Below are positions 25,498-33,602 of a stretch of 64,000 bases of DNA, in pieces. A program made the translations under genes and the position numbers. Below the pieces are notes generated by a model. The model saw only the letters and a program-made list of their open reading frames with translations, was not told the DNA's origin and ran no database searches. Positions within the stretch are counted from its first letter, which is position 1; every line of letters begins with the position of its first letter. The DNA is from Antarcticibacterium arcticum (GTDB lineage: Bacteria; Bacteroidota; Bacteroidia; Flavobacteriales; Flavobacteriaceae), in assembly GCF_007993795.1 (NCBI RefSeq), contig NZ_CP042476.1, forward strand, positions 1,798,001 to 1,862,000, given 5' to 3'.

Positions 25498-26859
25498 TTA
25501 AAATTCCCTCACTGCTCCAATTATATTCTTGAGAAAGGAATCTACATCAAAATCGGGATATTCAGCCAGCCCAAATCTTACAACCACCAGCTCTTTTGAA
25601 GGTATTATAAATACATGCTGTCCCTGAAAGCCGTTGGCTGAATAGAGATCCCCGGGAACATTAGGATATTTCCCCCATGCATTTAACCAGAAATGGGCCC
25701 CGTATTCCCCATTTGAACCTTCTACCGGTGTAGCAGAATAATTTATCCAGCTTTCGCTTAAAATCACTTCGCCATTCCATTTTCCCCTGTTCAAATAGAG
25801 CTGTCCAAATTTTGCCCAATCCCTTGCTGTCGCCCAGGCATAAGAGGAACCCACATAATTCCCCGCCGCATCAGTTTCCAGGGTCATGGAATGCATCCCA
25901 ATTTTATCAATTACCTCCTTATACCAATAATCGAGATATTCCTGATGCGTATCAAACTGGTTTCGTATAAAGCCTGACAAAAGATTTGTTGTTCCCGATG
26001 AATAATTCCAGGTATTGGAGCGTGGGCCTGCCATCGGTTTCCTTAATTGCACCCTGGTCATATCCTTTTCCTGAAACAGCATTCGCGTAACATCAGATAT
26101 TGTTTCATAATCCTCTACCCATTCCAGTCCGCTGTTCATTTGCAACAGGTCATTCAGGGTGATCTTTGAGCGTTCATCGCCGGCCCACTCCTCAAATAAA
26201 TTATTTTGGTCAAGAGAGACCCTTCCCTGTTTTTCCATCCTGCCTAAAACAGCACTGGTTATACTTTTGGTCATAGACCATCCCAGAAGACTGGTTTCCG
26301 CATTAAAACCCTCGCCATATTTTTCAGCAATCAGATGGCCTTTATATAACACCACCACCGCTCTCGTTTGTTGCATAATACTTCCTTCCCTGTCAAAGGC
26401 ATTCTCCACTGCCATTTGCAGGGCTGAAGTATCCACATTTAAAAACACTGAATCTTTGGGAGGGGCGTTCCCATAGGGATAAGGAATTGAATTATTATCT
26501 ATGGTACGCTCTGGAATTATGGCAAACGAAATTTCACTGGATTTTTCCGGCAGAAGTACACAGCCAAGACCCCGATGATAAACAGCAGTTCTGGGTTTTA
26601 AACCGAATATTCTAGAAGTTACAGACATTTTTTGAGTATCCACCTTGTAGGAGGCTTGGTTTACCGGAGAAAAATTATTATCCAGGGCCTTTACAGATTC
26701 CAGATCCCTACCTGCTTCAAAAATACATGAGCAGGCATTTTTTGCAGCGAAACCGGTAATAATATTAAGCCTTGGATAGTTTATATAAATTACCACGGCA
26801 ATTAAAAGAACAAATACCGGCAGCACTATTTTCCAGATCTTTCTCATAAGATTTTTCAA
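25498..26859 (-). CDS. Serine hydrolase (class C beta-lactamase/esterase fold)
   Basis: 453 aa with an N-terminal membrane anchor or uncleaved signal (IWKIVLPVFVLLIAVVIYI). The SxxK nucleophile motif is S-M-T-K in LLGWSMTKSITSAVLG, the Tyr motif is in WNYSSGTTNLLSGF, and a C-terminal HVFIIPSKELVVVRFG segment completes the fold. It probably acts in the periplasm on peptidoglycan peptides or esters. True beta-lactamase activity cannot be claimed. It precedes nothing closely and lies downstream of galM on the same strand with an 83-nt gap. Confidence 0.88.
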   Translation of the reverse strand: MKNLMRKIWKIVLPVFVLLIAVVIYINYPRLNIITGFAAKNACSCIFEAGRDLESVKALDNNFSPVNQASYKVDTQKMSVTSRIFGLKPRTAVYHRGLGCVLLPEKSSEISFAIIPERTIDNNSIPYPYGNAPPKDSVFLNVDTSALQMAVENAFDREGSIMQQTRAVVVLYKGHLIAEKYGEGFNAETSLLGWSMTKSITSAVLGRMEKQGRVSLDQNNLFEEWAGDERSKITLNDLLQMNSGLEWVEDYETISDVTRMLFQEKDMTRVQLRKPMAGPRSNTWNYSSGTTNLLSGFIRNQFDTHQEYLDYWYKEVIDKIGMHSMTLETDAAGNYVGSSYAWATARDWAKFGQLYLNRGKWNGEVILSESWINYSATPVEGSNGEYGAHFWLNAWGKYPNVPGDLYSANGFQGQHVFIIPSKELVVVRFGLAEYPDFDVDSFLKNIIGAVREF

Positions 26860-26942
26860 TTTATCCCTTAAAATTAAACTTTATTCGCCGTCTTGAGAAA
26901 TAGTTCGTGAAGAGGATCAGGCCTGCATAAAATTTCCTGAAA

Positions 26943-28004
26943 TCATTCTACCGAAAATGCAAACCTGGTCCTGGAATAATATTTTTCGCCGGGATTCAAC
27001 CTTACGGACGGAAATTCCGGTTGATTGGGAGAATCTGGATAATGCTGGGTTTCAAAACACAAACCGGAATGCTTTCCATAGGTTCCGGCACCACCCGGAA
27101 TAGGTAATGTGCTGTCCAGAAAATTACCGGTATAAAACTGCACACCGGGCTCTGTAGTAAAAACTTTAAGCATTCTTCCGCTTCCCGCGTGATAGGCAGA
27201 AGCTGCAAATGTAAATTCCTTCTCCTCTTTATTTAATATCCAGCAATGGTCATAACCAAGGCCCAGCTGCAATTGTTCATCTACAGCGGTAATATCCCGG
27301 CCTACCGGTTTGGGTTCCACAAAATCAAAGGGAGAATTAAGCACAGACTTCATTTCTCCCGTGGGAATTATATGAGGGTTTACGGGAAGATATTTTGCTG
27401 CATTTATCTCTACATCATGGTCCAGAATATTGGAAGAAAAATCTCCGGATAAATTAAAATAAGAATGCTGGGTAAGGTTTACAATAGTCGCTTTATCTGT
27501 AGTGGCTTCAAAAATAACTTCCAGGCTATTGTCCTCGTGTAATGTATAAGTAGTAGTACACCTAAGGTTTCCGGGATATCCCTGTTCCATATGTTTACTT
27601 ACATAATGAAGTTGCAGGGAATTCTTTGCCTCCTTATTTTTTTCACCGGTCCATAAGGCTTTATCAAATCCCTTATCCCCGCCATGTAAATGATTTTGTC
27701 CGTTATTGCGGGGAAGTACAAATTTTTCACCGTCCAGTGTGAATTCCCCCCGGGCGATCCTGTTGGCATATCTACCCACGATTGCTCCAAAAAACGGATT
27801 CTCTTTCAGGTAACCCTCTGTCTTCTCAAAGCCTAAAACTACATTGCCGGAAACCCCCTTCTTATCGGGAACTTTTAAAGACACGATCCTGCCTCCGTAG
27901 TTAAAAATTGCAACCTGCATCCCGCCTGAATTGGTTAAGGTATATTGTTCTATAACCGCTCCTTCTGGAGTCTTACCAACCACTTTTTTTTGCAGTTCTT
28001 CCAT
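26943..28004 (-). CDS. galM: Aldose 1-epimerase (mutarotase)
   Basis: 353 aa. The GalM motifs are present in order: NGQNHLHGGDKGFDKALW with its substrate His, LTQHSYFNLSG with the catalytic His, GYDHCWILN with Asp, and CFETQHYPDSPNQPEFPS with the catalytic Glu. There is no signal peptide, so it is cytoplasmic. It interconverts alpha and beta anomers of galactose or glucose. No other sugar genes are adjacent. Confidence 0.95.
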   Translation of the reverse strand: MEELQKKVVGKTPEGAVIEQYTLTNSGGMQVAIFNYGGRIVSLKVPDKKGVSGNVVLGFEKTEGYLKENPFFGAIVGRYANRIARGEFTLDGEKFVLPRNNGQNHLHGGDKGFDKALWTGEKNKEAKNSLQLHYVSKHMEQGYPGNLRCTTTYTLHEDNSLEVIFEATTDKATIVNLTQHSYFNLSGDFSSNILDHDVEINAAKYLPVNPHIIPTGEMKSVLNSPFDFVEPKPVGRDITAVDEQLQLGLGYDHCWILNKEEKEFTFAASAYHAGSGRMLKVFTTEPGVQFYTGNFLDSTLPIPGGAGTYGKHSGLCFETQHYPDSPNQPEFPSVRLNPGEKYYSRTRFAFSVE

Positions 28005-28121
28005 TTATAAATTTTTTACCCCTTAACCAATTGGAGGTGAAGGGGACACAAAATTAAGAAACTGCAGGTTGTGTAAGATGCATACCTGCAAGTTCTTTTC
28101 CCGCGACAATTCTCTCAAAAT

Positions 28122-28158
28122 AAAAAAACCGCCGAAAATAAATTCCAGCGGTTTTTTA
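28122..28158 (-). terminator. Terminator after yajC
   Basis: A-run plus CCGC (28129-28132) pairs with GCGG plus T-run (28148-28151 and beyond) across a 15-nt loop. It is oriented to end the leftward nusB-DUF1573-yajC transcript. Confidence 0.7.
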
Positions 28159-28177
28159 TTAAGCTTGTAAGCAAGAT

Positions 28178-28489
28178 CTATTTCTTGTCAATTACTTTTT
28201 TTTCGGTTGCTACGGGTTCGTTCAATTTTTTGCTCATTTCCATAGAGATGGATGAACGGTCAAAAGTGATCTTTCCTGCTCCGGTTTCAATGATAACTGC
28301 ATTGTTTTTTTCGCTAAAATCAATGATCTTCCCGTGCATTCCGCTTTTTGTGATTATTCTGTCACCCCTTTTTAATTCGGCCGCAAAATTCTTTTCCTGC
28401 TTGGCTCTTTTCATTTGTGGGCGTATCATAAAAAAATACACCACTAAAAACATTAAAATAATCGGGGCAAAATTGGTAATTTGTTCCAT
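28178..28489 (-). CDS. yajC: Preprotein translocase subunit YajC
   Basis: 103 aa. It has a single N-terminal TM helix (FAPIILMFLVVYFFMIRP) and then the YajC domain QMKRAKQEKNFAAELKRGDRIITKSGMHGKI. It associates with SecDF in protein export. It follows the DUF1573 gene by 18 nt in a three-gene operon headed by nusB, an order I recall as common in Flavobacteriia. Confidence 0.95.
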   Translation of the reverse strand: MEQITNFAPIILMFLVVYFFMIRPQMKRAKQEKNFAAELKRGDRIITKSGMHGKIIDFSEKNNAVIIETGAGKITFDRSSISMEMSKKLNEPVATEKKVIDKK

Positions 28490-28507
28490 AAACTGGTTTA
28501 AAAGCTA

Positions 28508-28969
28508 TTACTGGCCGGAGGTTGCACCGCCTTCAACAAAAGCTTTGATTCTTAATTGCTCAGTACCTTTTTCGGTATTGGCGGTGATATTTACTGTTTT
28601 GGTAGTTTGTCCCTGACCTGATCCATCAAACTTCACAACCATCTCTCCACTTTCTCCCGGAGCGATAGATTCATTTTTTGGATACGTAGGTACGGTGCAC
28701 CCACAACTGCTGCTTGCATTAGTGATCACCAATGGTGCTTTACCGGTATTGGTAAATTTAAAAGTGTGCTCAACGGCAGTTCCTTTTGCAATGGTTCCAA
28801 AATCGTGTTCTACTACCTCAAACGACATTTCAGGATAATAAACCGCCTGTGCATCACGTTCGGCTGCTGTTTCAACATTTTCAGCTTTTACCTTGCTTGA
28901 TGCATCATCTTTACAGGAAGTAAAGACCATGGCCCCAAGGGCAGCTATCATTAAAATTCCTTTTTTCAT
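28508..28969 (-). CDS. DUF1573 lipoprotein
   Basis: 153 aa. The N-terminus is a lipoprotein signal with lipobox near VFTSC-K. The rest is an Ig-like DUF1573 fold: MSFEVVEHDFGTIAKGTAVEHTFKFTNTGKAPLVITNASSSCGCTVPTYPK, with the conserved CGC. Such proteins are common in Bacteroidota envelopes; the function is unproven. It lies between nusB and yajC. Confidence 0.92.
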   Translation of the reverse strand: MKKGILMIAALGAMVFTSCKDDASSKVKAENVETAAERDAQAVYYPEMSFEVVEHDFGTIAKGTAVEHTFKFTNTGKAPLVITNASSSCGCTVPTYPKNESIAPGESGEMVVKFDGSGQGQTTKTVNITANTEKGTEQLRIKAFVEGGATSGQ

Positions 28970-29015
28970 AATTTACAGTTTTAAATTAAAAGTTAAAAAT
29001 ACTAAATTTTCTCTA

Positions 29016-29960
29016 TTACATAAGGCCCCGCCCCATTTTATTTAAACGCTTTTCCTCATGATATTCCTTGGATAATTTATCCAGTACACCATTAATAAAA
29101 ATGCTGCTTTTTGGGGTGCTGTATTCTTTAGCAATTTCAAGATATTCATTAATGGTCACCTTCACGGGAATGGATGAAAAGTGTAAAAACTCACAAATCG
29201 CCATCTTAATGAGAATGGTATCAATTTCGGCAATTCTTTCCTTATCCCAATTGGGGGTTTTCCCCAGCATTTCGCCCGCCAGCTCTTCATCATTCACATG
29301 CACCTTTCGCAATAAATGCACTGCAAACTCTTCATCATCTGAGCTTTTAAATAATTTTGGAAGTTTTGCCTCCTGGGAGGATGATTCTTTTAATTTATTT
29401 AAAAATTTAAGGATAGCGGTGTTTACCAAAGGCAGATCATCCAGCCAAGTAAGTTTACTGTCCTCAAGATAATCGTAAAGTTTTTCATTGGGGGCTATAA
29501 AATCGCGAAGTAAACGTATTACAAATTCCTTGTCTTCCTTAAAAGAAGACTCTCTGGTATTCATATACTCCTCATAAACACTGCTTTTCATGATCTCCTC
29601 CCACAACAGGGCAACATATTCCCCATCCCTGTTCCATTGGGTTATTTTGCGGGATTCCAGAAGATCGTTGAGCTCATTATTGTTTTCCAGGATCTGTATC
29701 ACCGTGTTGTTCACAAACTTCATGTTTGGATCTATTTCTTCACTGGTGGCAAGATGTTTCCTTTGGGACTTTTCGAGGTATCTTTCTGAATAGGCTTTGA
29801 TCTCAATGATTAACTTTAACTGAAGCAGAAAAAGATCATACATCTCCTGCATACTTTTGAGAAGGAATTTTTCTTCAGCCTGGAAGTTCTTATTCATGCT
29901 CTGGTGAAAAGAATAGAGCGACTGCATTACTTTAACTCGAATATGTCTTCTGGTTAACAT
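29016..29960 (-). CDS. nusB: Transcription antitermination factor NusB
   Basis: 314 aa from MLTRRHIRVKVMQSLYSF; an upstream Met at 29990 would add ten poorly fitting residues. The N-terminal NusB helix RRHIRVKVMQSLYS and the C-terminal NusB core (WLDDLPLVNTAILKF, KERIAEIDTILIKMAICEFLHFSSIPVKVTINEYLEIAKEYSTPKSSIFINGVLDKL) are clear. A helical insertion in the middle makes it about twice the size of E. coli NusB, as is usual in Flavobacteriia. It binds boxA RNA with NusE for rRNA antitermination. Confidence 0.93.
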   Translation of the reverse strand: MLTRRHIRVKVMQSLYSFHQSMNKNFQAEEKFLLKSMQEMYDLFLLQLKLIIEIKAYSERYLEKSQRKHLATSEEIDPNMKFVNNTVIQILENNNELNDLLESRKITQWNRDGEYVALLWEEIMKSSVYEEYMNTRESSFKEDKEFVIRLLRDFIAPNEKLYDYLEDSKLTWLDDLPLVNTAILKFLNKLKESSSQEAKLPKLFKSSDDEEFAVHLLRKVHVNDEELAGEMLGKTPNWDKERIAEIDTILIKMAICEFLHFSSIPVKVTINEYLEIAKEYSTPKSSIFINGVLDKLSKEYHEEKRLNKMGRGLM

Positions 29961-29985
29961 AGGTGTAAAAGAACATTTAAAAATT

Positions 29986-30017
29986 AACAAGGCGAAAGAA
30001 CCCTCTTTCGCCTTGCA
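29986..30017 (-). terminator. Terminator after leucine dehydrogenase
   Basis: A 12-bp perfect stem, CAAGGCGAAAGA (29988-29999) with TCTTTCGCCTTG (30004-30015), and a 4-nt loop. The minus-strand side continues TTAATTTTT. It lies between the dehydrogenase stop and nusB start. Confidence 0.85.
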
Positions 30018-30041
30018 AAAATACTATTTATTTTATACTAC

Positions 30042-31142
30042 TTACCTCAAATTTTCCCTTTTTCTGTCATCAATACGCTGTTGCGCGATTTGCAGTGCCG
30101 CAAAATGAGTGGGGATGTTTCTGGCTTCCGCAGTTCTCAGGATCTCCAGGGTAGTGTTGTAAATATTTTCAGTCTTACGCATGATCTCTGCCTTGTCATA
30201 ACCTTCAAGTTCTGCATAAACATTGATTATTCCTCCCGCGTTTATCAAAAAGTCGGGTGCATAGAGGATCCCTTTTTCCTGAAGCAGTTTCCCGTGGATA
30301 TTCTCATCAGCCAGCTGATTGTTGGCTGCTCCTGCGATGATCCCCGCTTTCATACGCTCGATGGTTTCATCATTTATAGTGGCGCCTAAGGCACAGGGCG
30401 CATAGATATCAACATTGGCCGCATACACGTCTTCAGTATAGATCTTTGCACTGTATTTTTTACTTACTTCTTCCAGTTTGGAAGGATTGATATCGGCTAT
30501 ATAAACAATTGCACCTTCATTGGACAGATGTTCTACCAGCGACTCTCCCACGTGGCCAATTCCCTGGACCAGGATCTTTTTCCCGTCAAGATCATCACTC
30601 CCATATTTAAATTTTGCTGCAGCTTTCATTCCCATAAACACCCCGTAGGCTGTAATTGGGGAAGGATTTCCCGCACCACCTTTAGATTCAGATATTCCAG
30701 TTACATAAGGGGTAACCTCACGCACAATATCCATATCTGAAGTTTCCATTCCCACATCCTCTGCAGTGATATACTTTCCACTAAGGGAATGTACAAACTC
30801 CCCAAATTTTTTCATCAACTCGGGTGTCTTCTGGGTTTTGGCATCACCAATAAGAACTGCCTTTCCACCTCCAAGGTTTAACCCCGTAATGGCACTTTTA
30901 TAGGTCATTCCACGGGATAAGCGCAAAACATCATTAAGGGCTTCCCATTCACTGGCATAATTCCACATCCTGGTTCCACCAAGCGCAGGACCTAAAACTG
31001 TATTATGAATTCCTATAATTGCTCTTAAACCTGTATCTTTGTCATTGCAAAAAACAACTTGTTCGTGGTCATTAAAAGAGAGTTGGCCAAACACAGGCCC
31101 GCTTGATTTAAGTTCATTTGCGTTAAGAACGTCAACTTGCAT
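30042..31142 (-). CDS. Leucine/Glu/Phe/Val dehydrogenase
   Basis: 366 aa. The catalytic Lys region is GMTYKSAITGLNLGGGKAVLIGD. The dimer/substrate region GPALGGTRMWNY and the NAD-binding motif GIGHVGESLVEHL are clear, and the C-terminus has NAGGIINVYAELEGYD. It is of leucine-dehydrogenase type and deaminates branched-chain amino acids to 2-oxo acids, feeding branched fatty acid synthesis. It is intact, unlike the glutamate dehydrogenase at 14163. Confidence 0.93.
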   Translation of the reverse strand: MQVDVLNANELKSSGPVFGQLSFNDHEQVVFCNDKDTGLRAIIGIHNTVLGPALGGTRMWNYASEWEALNDVLRLSRGMTYKSAITGLNLGGGKAVLIGDAKTQKTPELMKKFGEFVHSLSGKYITAEDVGMETSDMDIVREVTPYVTGISESKGGAGNPSPITAYGVFMGMKAAAKFKYGSDDLDGKKILVQGIGHVGESLVEHLSNEGAIVYIADINPSKLEEVSKKYSAKIYTEDVYAANVDIYAPCALGATINDETIERMKAGIIAGAANNQLADENIHGKLLQEKGILYAPDFLINAGGIINVYAELEGYDKAEIMRKTENIYNTTLEILRTAEARNIPTHFAALQIAQQRIDDRKRENLR

Positions 31143-31192
31143 ACTTATAAATTTATTAGGCGATATTTTCTTTTTTGAAAAATTTTGTGCCG

Positions 31193-31200
31193 CAAAAATA
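31193..31200 (-). promoter_or_regulatory. -7 element for leucine dehydrogenase
   Basis: Minus-strand TATTTTTG fits TAnnTTTG, about 50 nt ahead of the ATG. No clear -33 partner is visible. Confidence 0.45.
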
Positions 31201-31273
31201 ATGATTATTTTATTTCCCCGCTTAATTCCATCGTTAAATTACGAATTCAGCAATAAAACCGGGAGCCCGATCT

Positions 31274-33031
31274 ATGAAGGAATTACGACATTTAAATAAA
31301 TATTTTTATAAATATAAATGGAGGCTTATCCTGGGTTTCCTTATTACCATTGCGGCCAGGATATTTGCTATTTATCCCGTACAATTCATAGGGGATTCCA
31401 CCAACGTTATTGAAAATTATGTTAGCGGTACCCTGGAAAGCGCTACCGAGCTAAGGGATCAATTATTTTATTTTATCCTGCTTATTATTGGAGCGCAACT
31501 GGTTTCAGCTTTCCTCACCTTTTTAATGCGTCAAACCTTTATTGTGGTTTCCAGGCATATGGAATTTGACCTTAAGAATGAGGTGTATGAGCAATACCAG
31601 AGGCTATCGCTCAATTTTTACAAGCAGAACCGCACCGGAGATCTTATGAACCGCATAAGTGAAGATGTTTCCAAAGTAAGAATGTACCTGGGCCCGGCCA
31701 TTATGTATAGTGTGACAACCCTTACTCTATTTGTTATTGTAATTTGGTATATGGTAAATACAGCTCCTATGCTTACGCTGTATACGCTGGCTCCACTTCC
31801 CATACTATCTTATGCAATCTATAAGTTAAGTGTGGCCATTCACAAAAGGAGCACGGTGGTACAGCAATATCTATCCAGGCTTAACACCTTTACCCAGGAA
31901 AGCTTTAGCGGAATTTCTGTGATAAAATCATATGGCCTTGAACCTATGACGAACACCAATTTTGTAGAACTCTCCAACGGCAGCAGGGACAAAAATCTGG
32001 ACCTGGTAAAGGTACAGGCTTTCTTTTTTCCGCTTATGGTACTGCTTATTGGGGTGAGCAATACGCTTGTAATCTTTATAGGAGGCAGCCAGGTGATCTC
32101 AGGCGAAATCGAGAATATTGGGGTGATAGTAGAATTTTTGCTTTATGTAAATATGCTTACGTGGCCGGTGGCTACTGTAGGGTGGGTAACCTCAATTGTG
32201 CAACAGGCAGAAGCTTCCCAGGCCCGAATCAATGAATTCCTTAAACAGGAACCACAAATTAAAAATTTACAGCCCGCCAATACACCGGTTAAAGGGGATA
32301 TTGCTTTTGAGAATGTGAGTTTTACCTATGAGGACACCAATATCACAGCCCTTAAAAACATATCTTTTAATGTCAAGCGTGGTGAAACCCTGGCTATTAT
32401 TGGAAAAACAGGATCGGGTAAATCTACGATCCTTGAATTAATAGGCCGGCTCTATGATGTGCAAAGCGGGGAAATTAAGATTGATGGCGTGAACATACAG
32501 GAACTCAACCTTTATGACCTGCGGGACAGTATAGGTTATGTACCACAGGATGCCTTTCTTTTTAGCGACACAATAAGAAATAATATACGCTTCGGAAAAA
32601 CCGATGCTACAGATGAGGAAGTAATTACCGCTGCCAAAAATGCTTCGGTACATAAGAATATTAAAAATTTCAGCAAAGGTTATGATACCGTGCTGGGGGA
32701 ACGCGGGATCACCCTCTCTGGTGGACAAAAACAGCGGGTTTCCATCGCCAGGGCTATCATTCACGATCCGCAGATTTTGTTATTTGACGATTGCCTTTCA
32801 GCCGTGGATACTGAAACCGAAGAAGAGATCCTTAATAATCTTTTCAGGATCTCCAGGAACAAGACCACAATTATTGTGAGTCACCGGGTATCTTCAGCAA
32901 AAAATGCCGATAAGATCATCATTCTTGAAGATGGAAATATTGTTCAGCAGGGGTCACATCAGGAACTTATTCAGCAAAGCGGGTATTATAAGGAACTTTA
33001 CGCAAAGCAACTAAGTGAAAAAGAAATGTGA
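31274..33031 (+). CDS. ABC exporter, fused permease and ATPase
   Basis: 585 aa. The N-terminal exporter TMD (about 1-320) has six TM helices. The NBD has Walker A GKTGSGKST, the Q-loop YVPQDAF, signature LSGGQKQR, Walker B ILLFDDCLSAVD and the H-loop SHRVSS. The residue after the Walker B Asp is Asp instead of the catalytic Glu, as in degenerate sites of heterodimeric exporters, yet no partner gene is adjacent. Lipid or drug export is possible; the substrate is unknown. Confidence 0.93.
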   Translation: MKELRHLNKYFYKYKWRLILGFLITIAARIFAIYPVQFIGDSTNVIENYVSGTLESATELRDQLFYFILLIIGAQLVSAFLTFLMRQTFIVVSRHMEFDLKNEVYEQYQRLSLNFYKQNRTGDLMNRISEDVSKVRMYLGPAIMYSVTTLTLFVIVIWYMVNTAPMLTLYTLAPLPILSYAIYKLSVAIHKRSTVVQQYLSRLNTFTQESFSGISVIKSYGLEPMTNTNFVELSNGSRDKNLDLVKVQAFFFPLMVLLIGVSNTLVIFIGGSQVISGEIENIGVIVEFLLYVNMLTWPVATVGWVTSIVQQAEASQARINEFLKQEPQIKNLQPANTPVKGDIAFENVSFTYEDTNITALKNISFNVKRGETLAIIGKTGSGKSTILELIGRLYDVQSGEIKIDGVNIQELNLYDLRDSIGYVPQDAFLFSDTIRNNIRFGKTDATDEEVITAAKNASVHKNIKNFSKGYDTVLGERGITLSGGQKQRVSIARAIIHDPQILLFDDCLSAVDTETEEEILNNLFRISRNKTTIIVSHRVSSAKNADKIIILEDGNIVQQGSHQELIQQSGYYKELYAKQLSEKEM

Positions 33032-33105
33032 AAATAAGTTGCGAAATGTTAAAAATTTTTAGATTTTTGAGCAATACATAGAACGAACAATTAAGAAATT
33101 ATTTT

Positions 33106-33480
33106 ATGAGCGAAAATGGAATGATGGAGAAAGATGAAATTTTCTCTAAAGTATTACGAGCAGGAAGACGCACTTATTTTTTTGATGTAAGAGCCACCAA
33201 AGCCGATGATTACTATTTGACGATCACCGAGAGTAAAAAGTTTACCAATGCCGACGGTTCTTTTCATTACAAAAAACATAAAATCTATTTGTATAAAGAG
33301 GATTTCGAAGGTTTTTCTGAAATTTTAAATGAAATGACCAACTATATTGTTGGAGAAAAAGGTGAGGAAGTTATAAGCGAGAGACACCAGAAAGATTTCA
33401 AAAAAGAATACGATGACGAGGAAGCAGAAGTTTCCACATCGGCCGAAAAATTTACCGATATCAGCTTTGAAGACATCTAA
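33106..33480 (+). CDS. DUF3276 (PUR-alpha-like) nucleic-acid-binding protein
   Basis: 124 aa. The single PUR repeat is EIFSKVLRAGRRTYFFDVRATKADDYYLTITESKK...HKIYLYKEDFEGFSEILNEM, followed by an acidic tail (DDEEAEVST). Bacteroidota PUR proteins bind single-stranded DNA or RNA. A strong terminator follows. Confidence 0.93.
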   Translation: MSENGMMEKDEIFSKVLRAGRRTYFFDVRATKADDYYLTITESKKFTNADGSFHYKKHKIYLYKEDFEGFSEILNEMTNYIVGEKGEEVISERHQKDFKKEYDDEEAEVSTSAEKFTDISFEDI

Positions 33481-33506
33481 AAAGCTACGTTAAAATTAAG
33501 TTAAGG

Positions 33507-33537
33507 ACCGCCCCAATTATTTGGGGCGGTTTTTTTA
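33507..33537 (+). terminator. Terminator after DUF3276 gene
   Basis: ACCGCCCCA (33507-33515) pairs with TGGGGCGGT (33522-33530) and is followed by a T7 run. Confidence 0.95.
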
Positions 33538-33602
33538 TCTTACCGCTTTAAAAATTTGCCTGTGCTTTGTTTCACAGGTTTAAAAAATTAACAGGTATCC
33601 CT

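Noticed and set aside
25498..26859. True beta-lactamase resistance gene
   Set aside because: SxxK and Tyr motifs are shared with esterases and peptidases; no specific beta-lactamase signature can be named.
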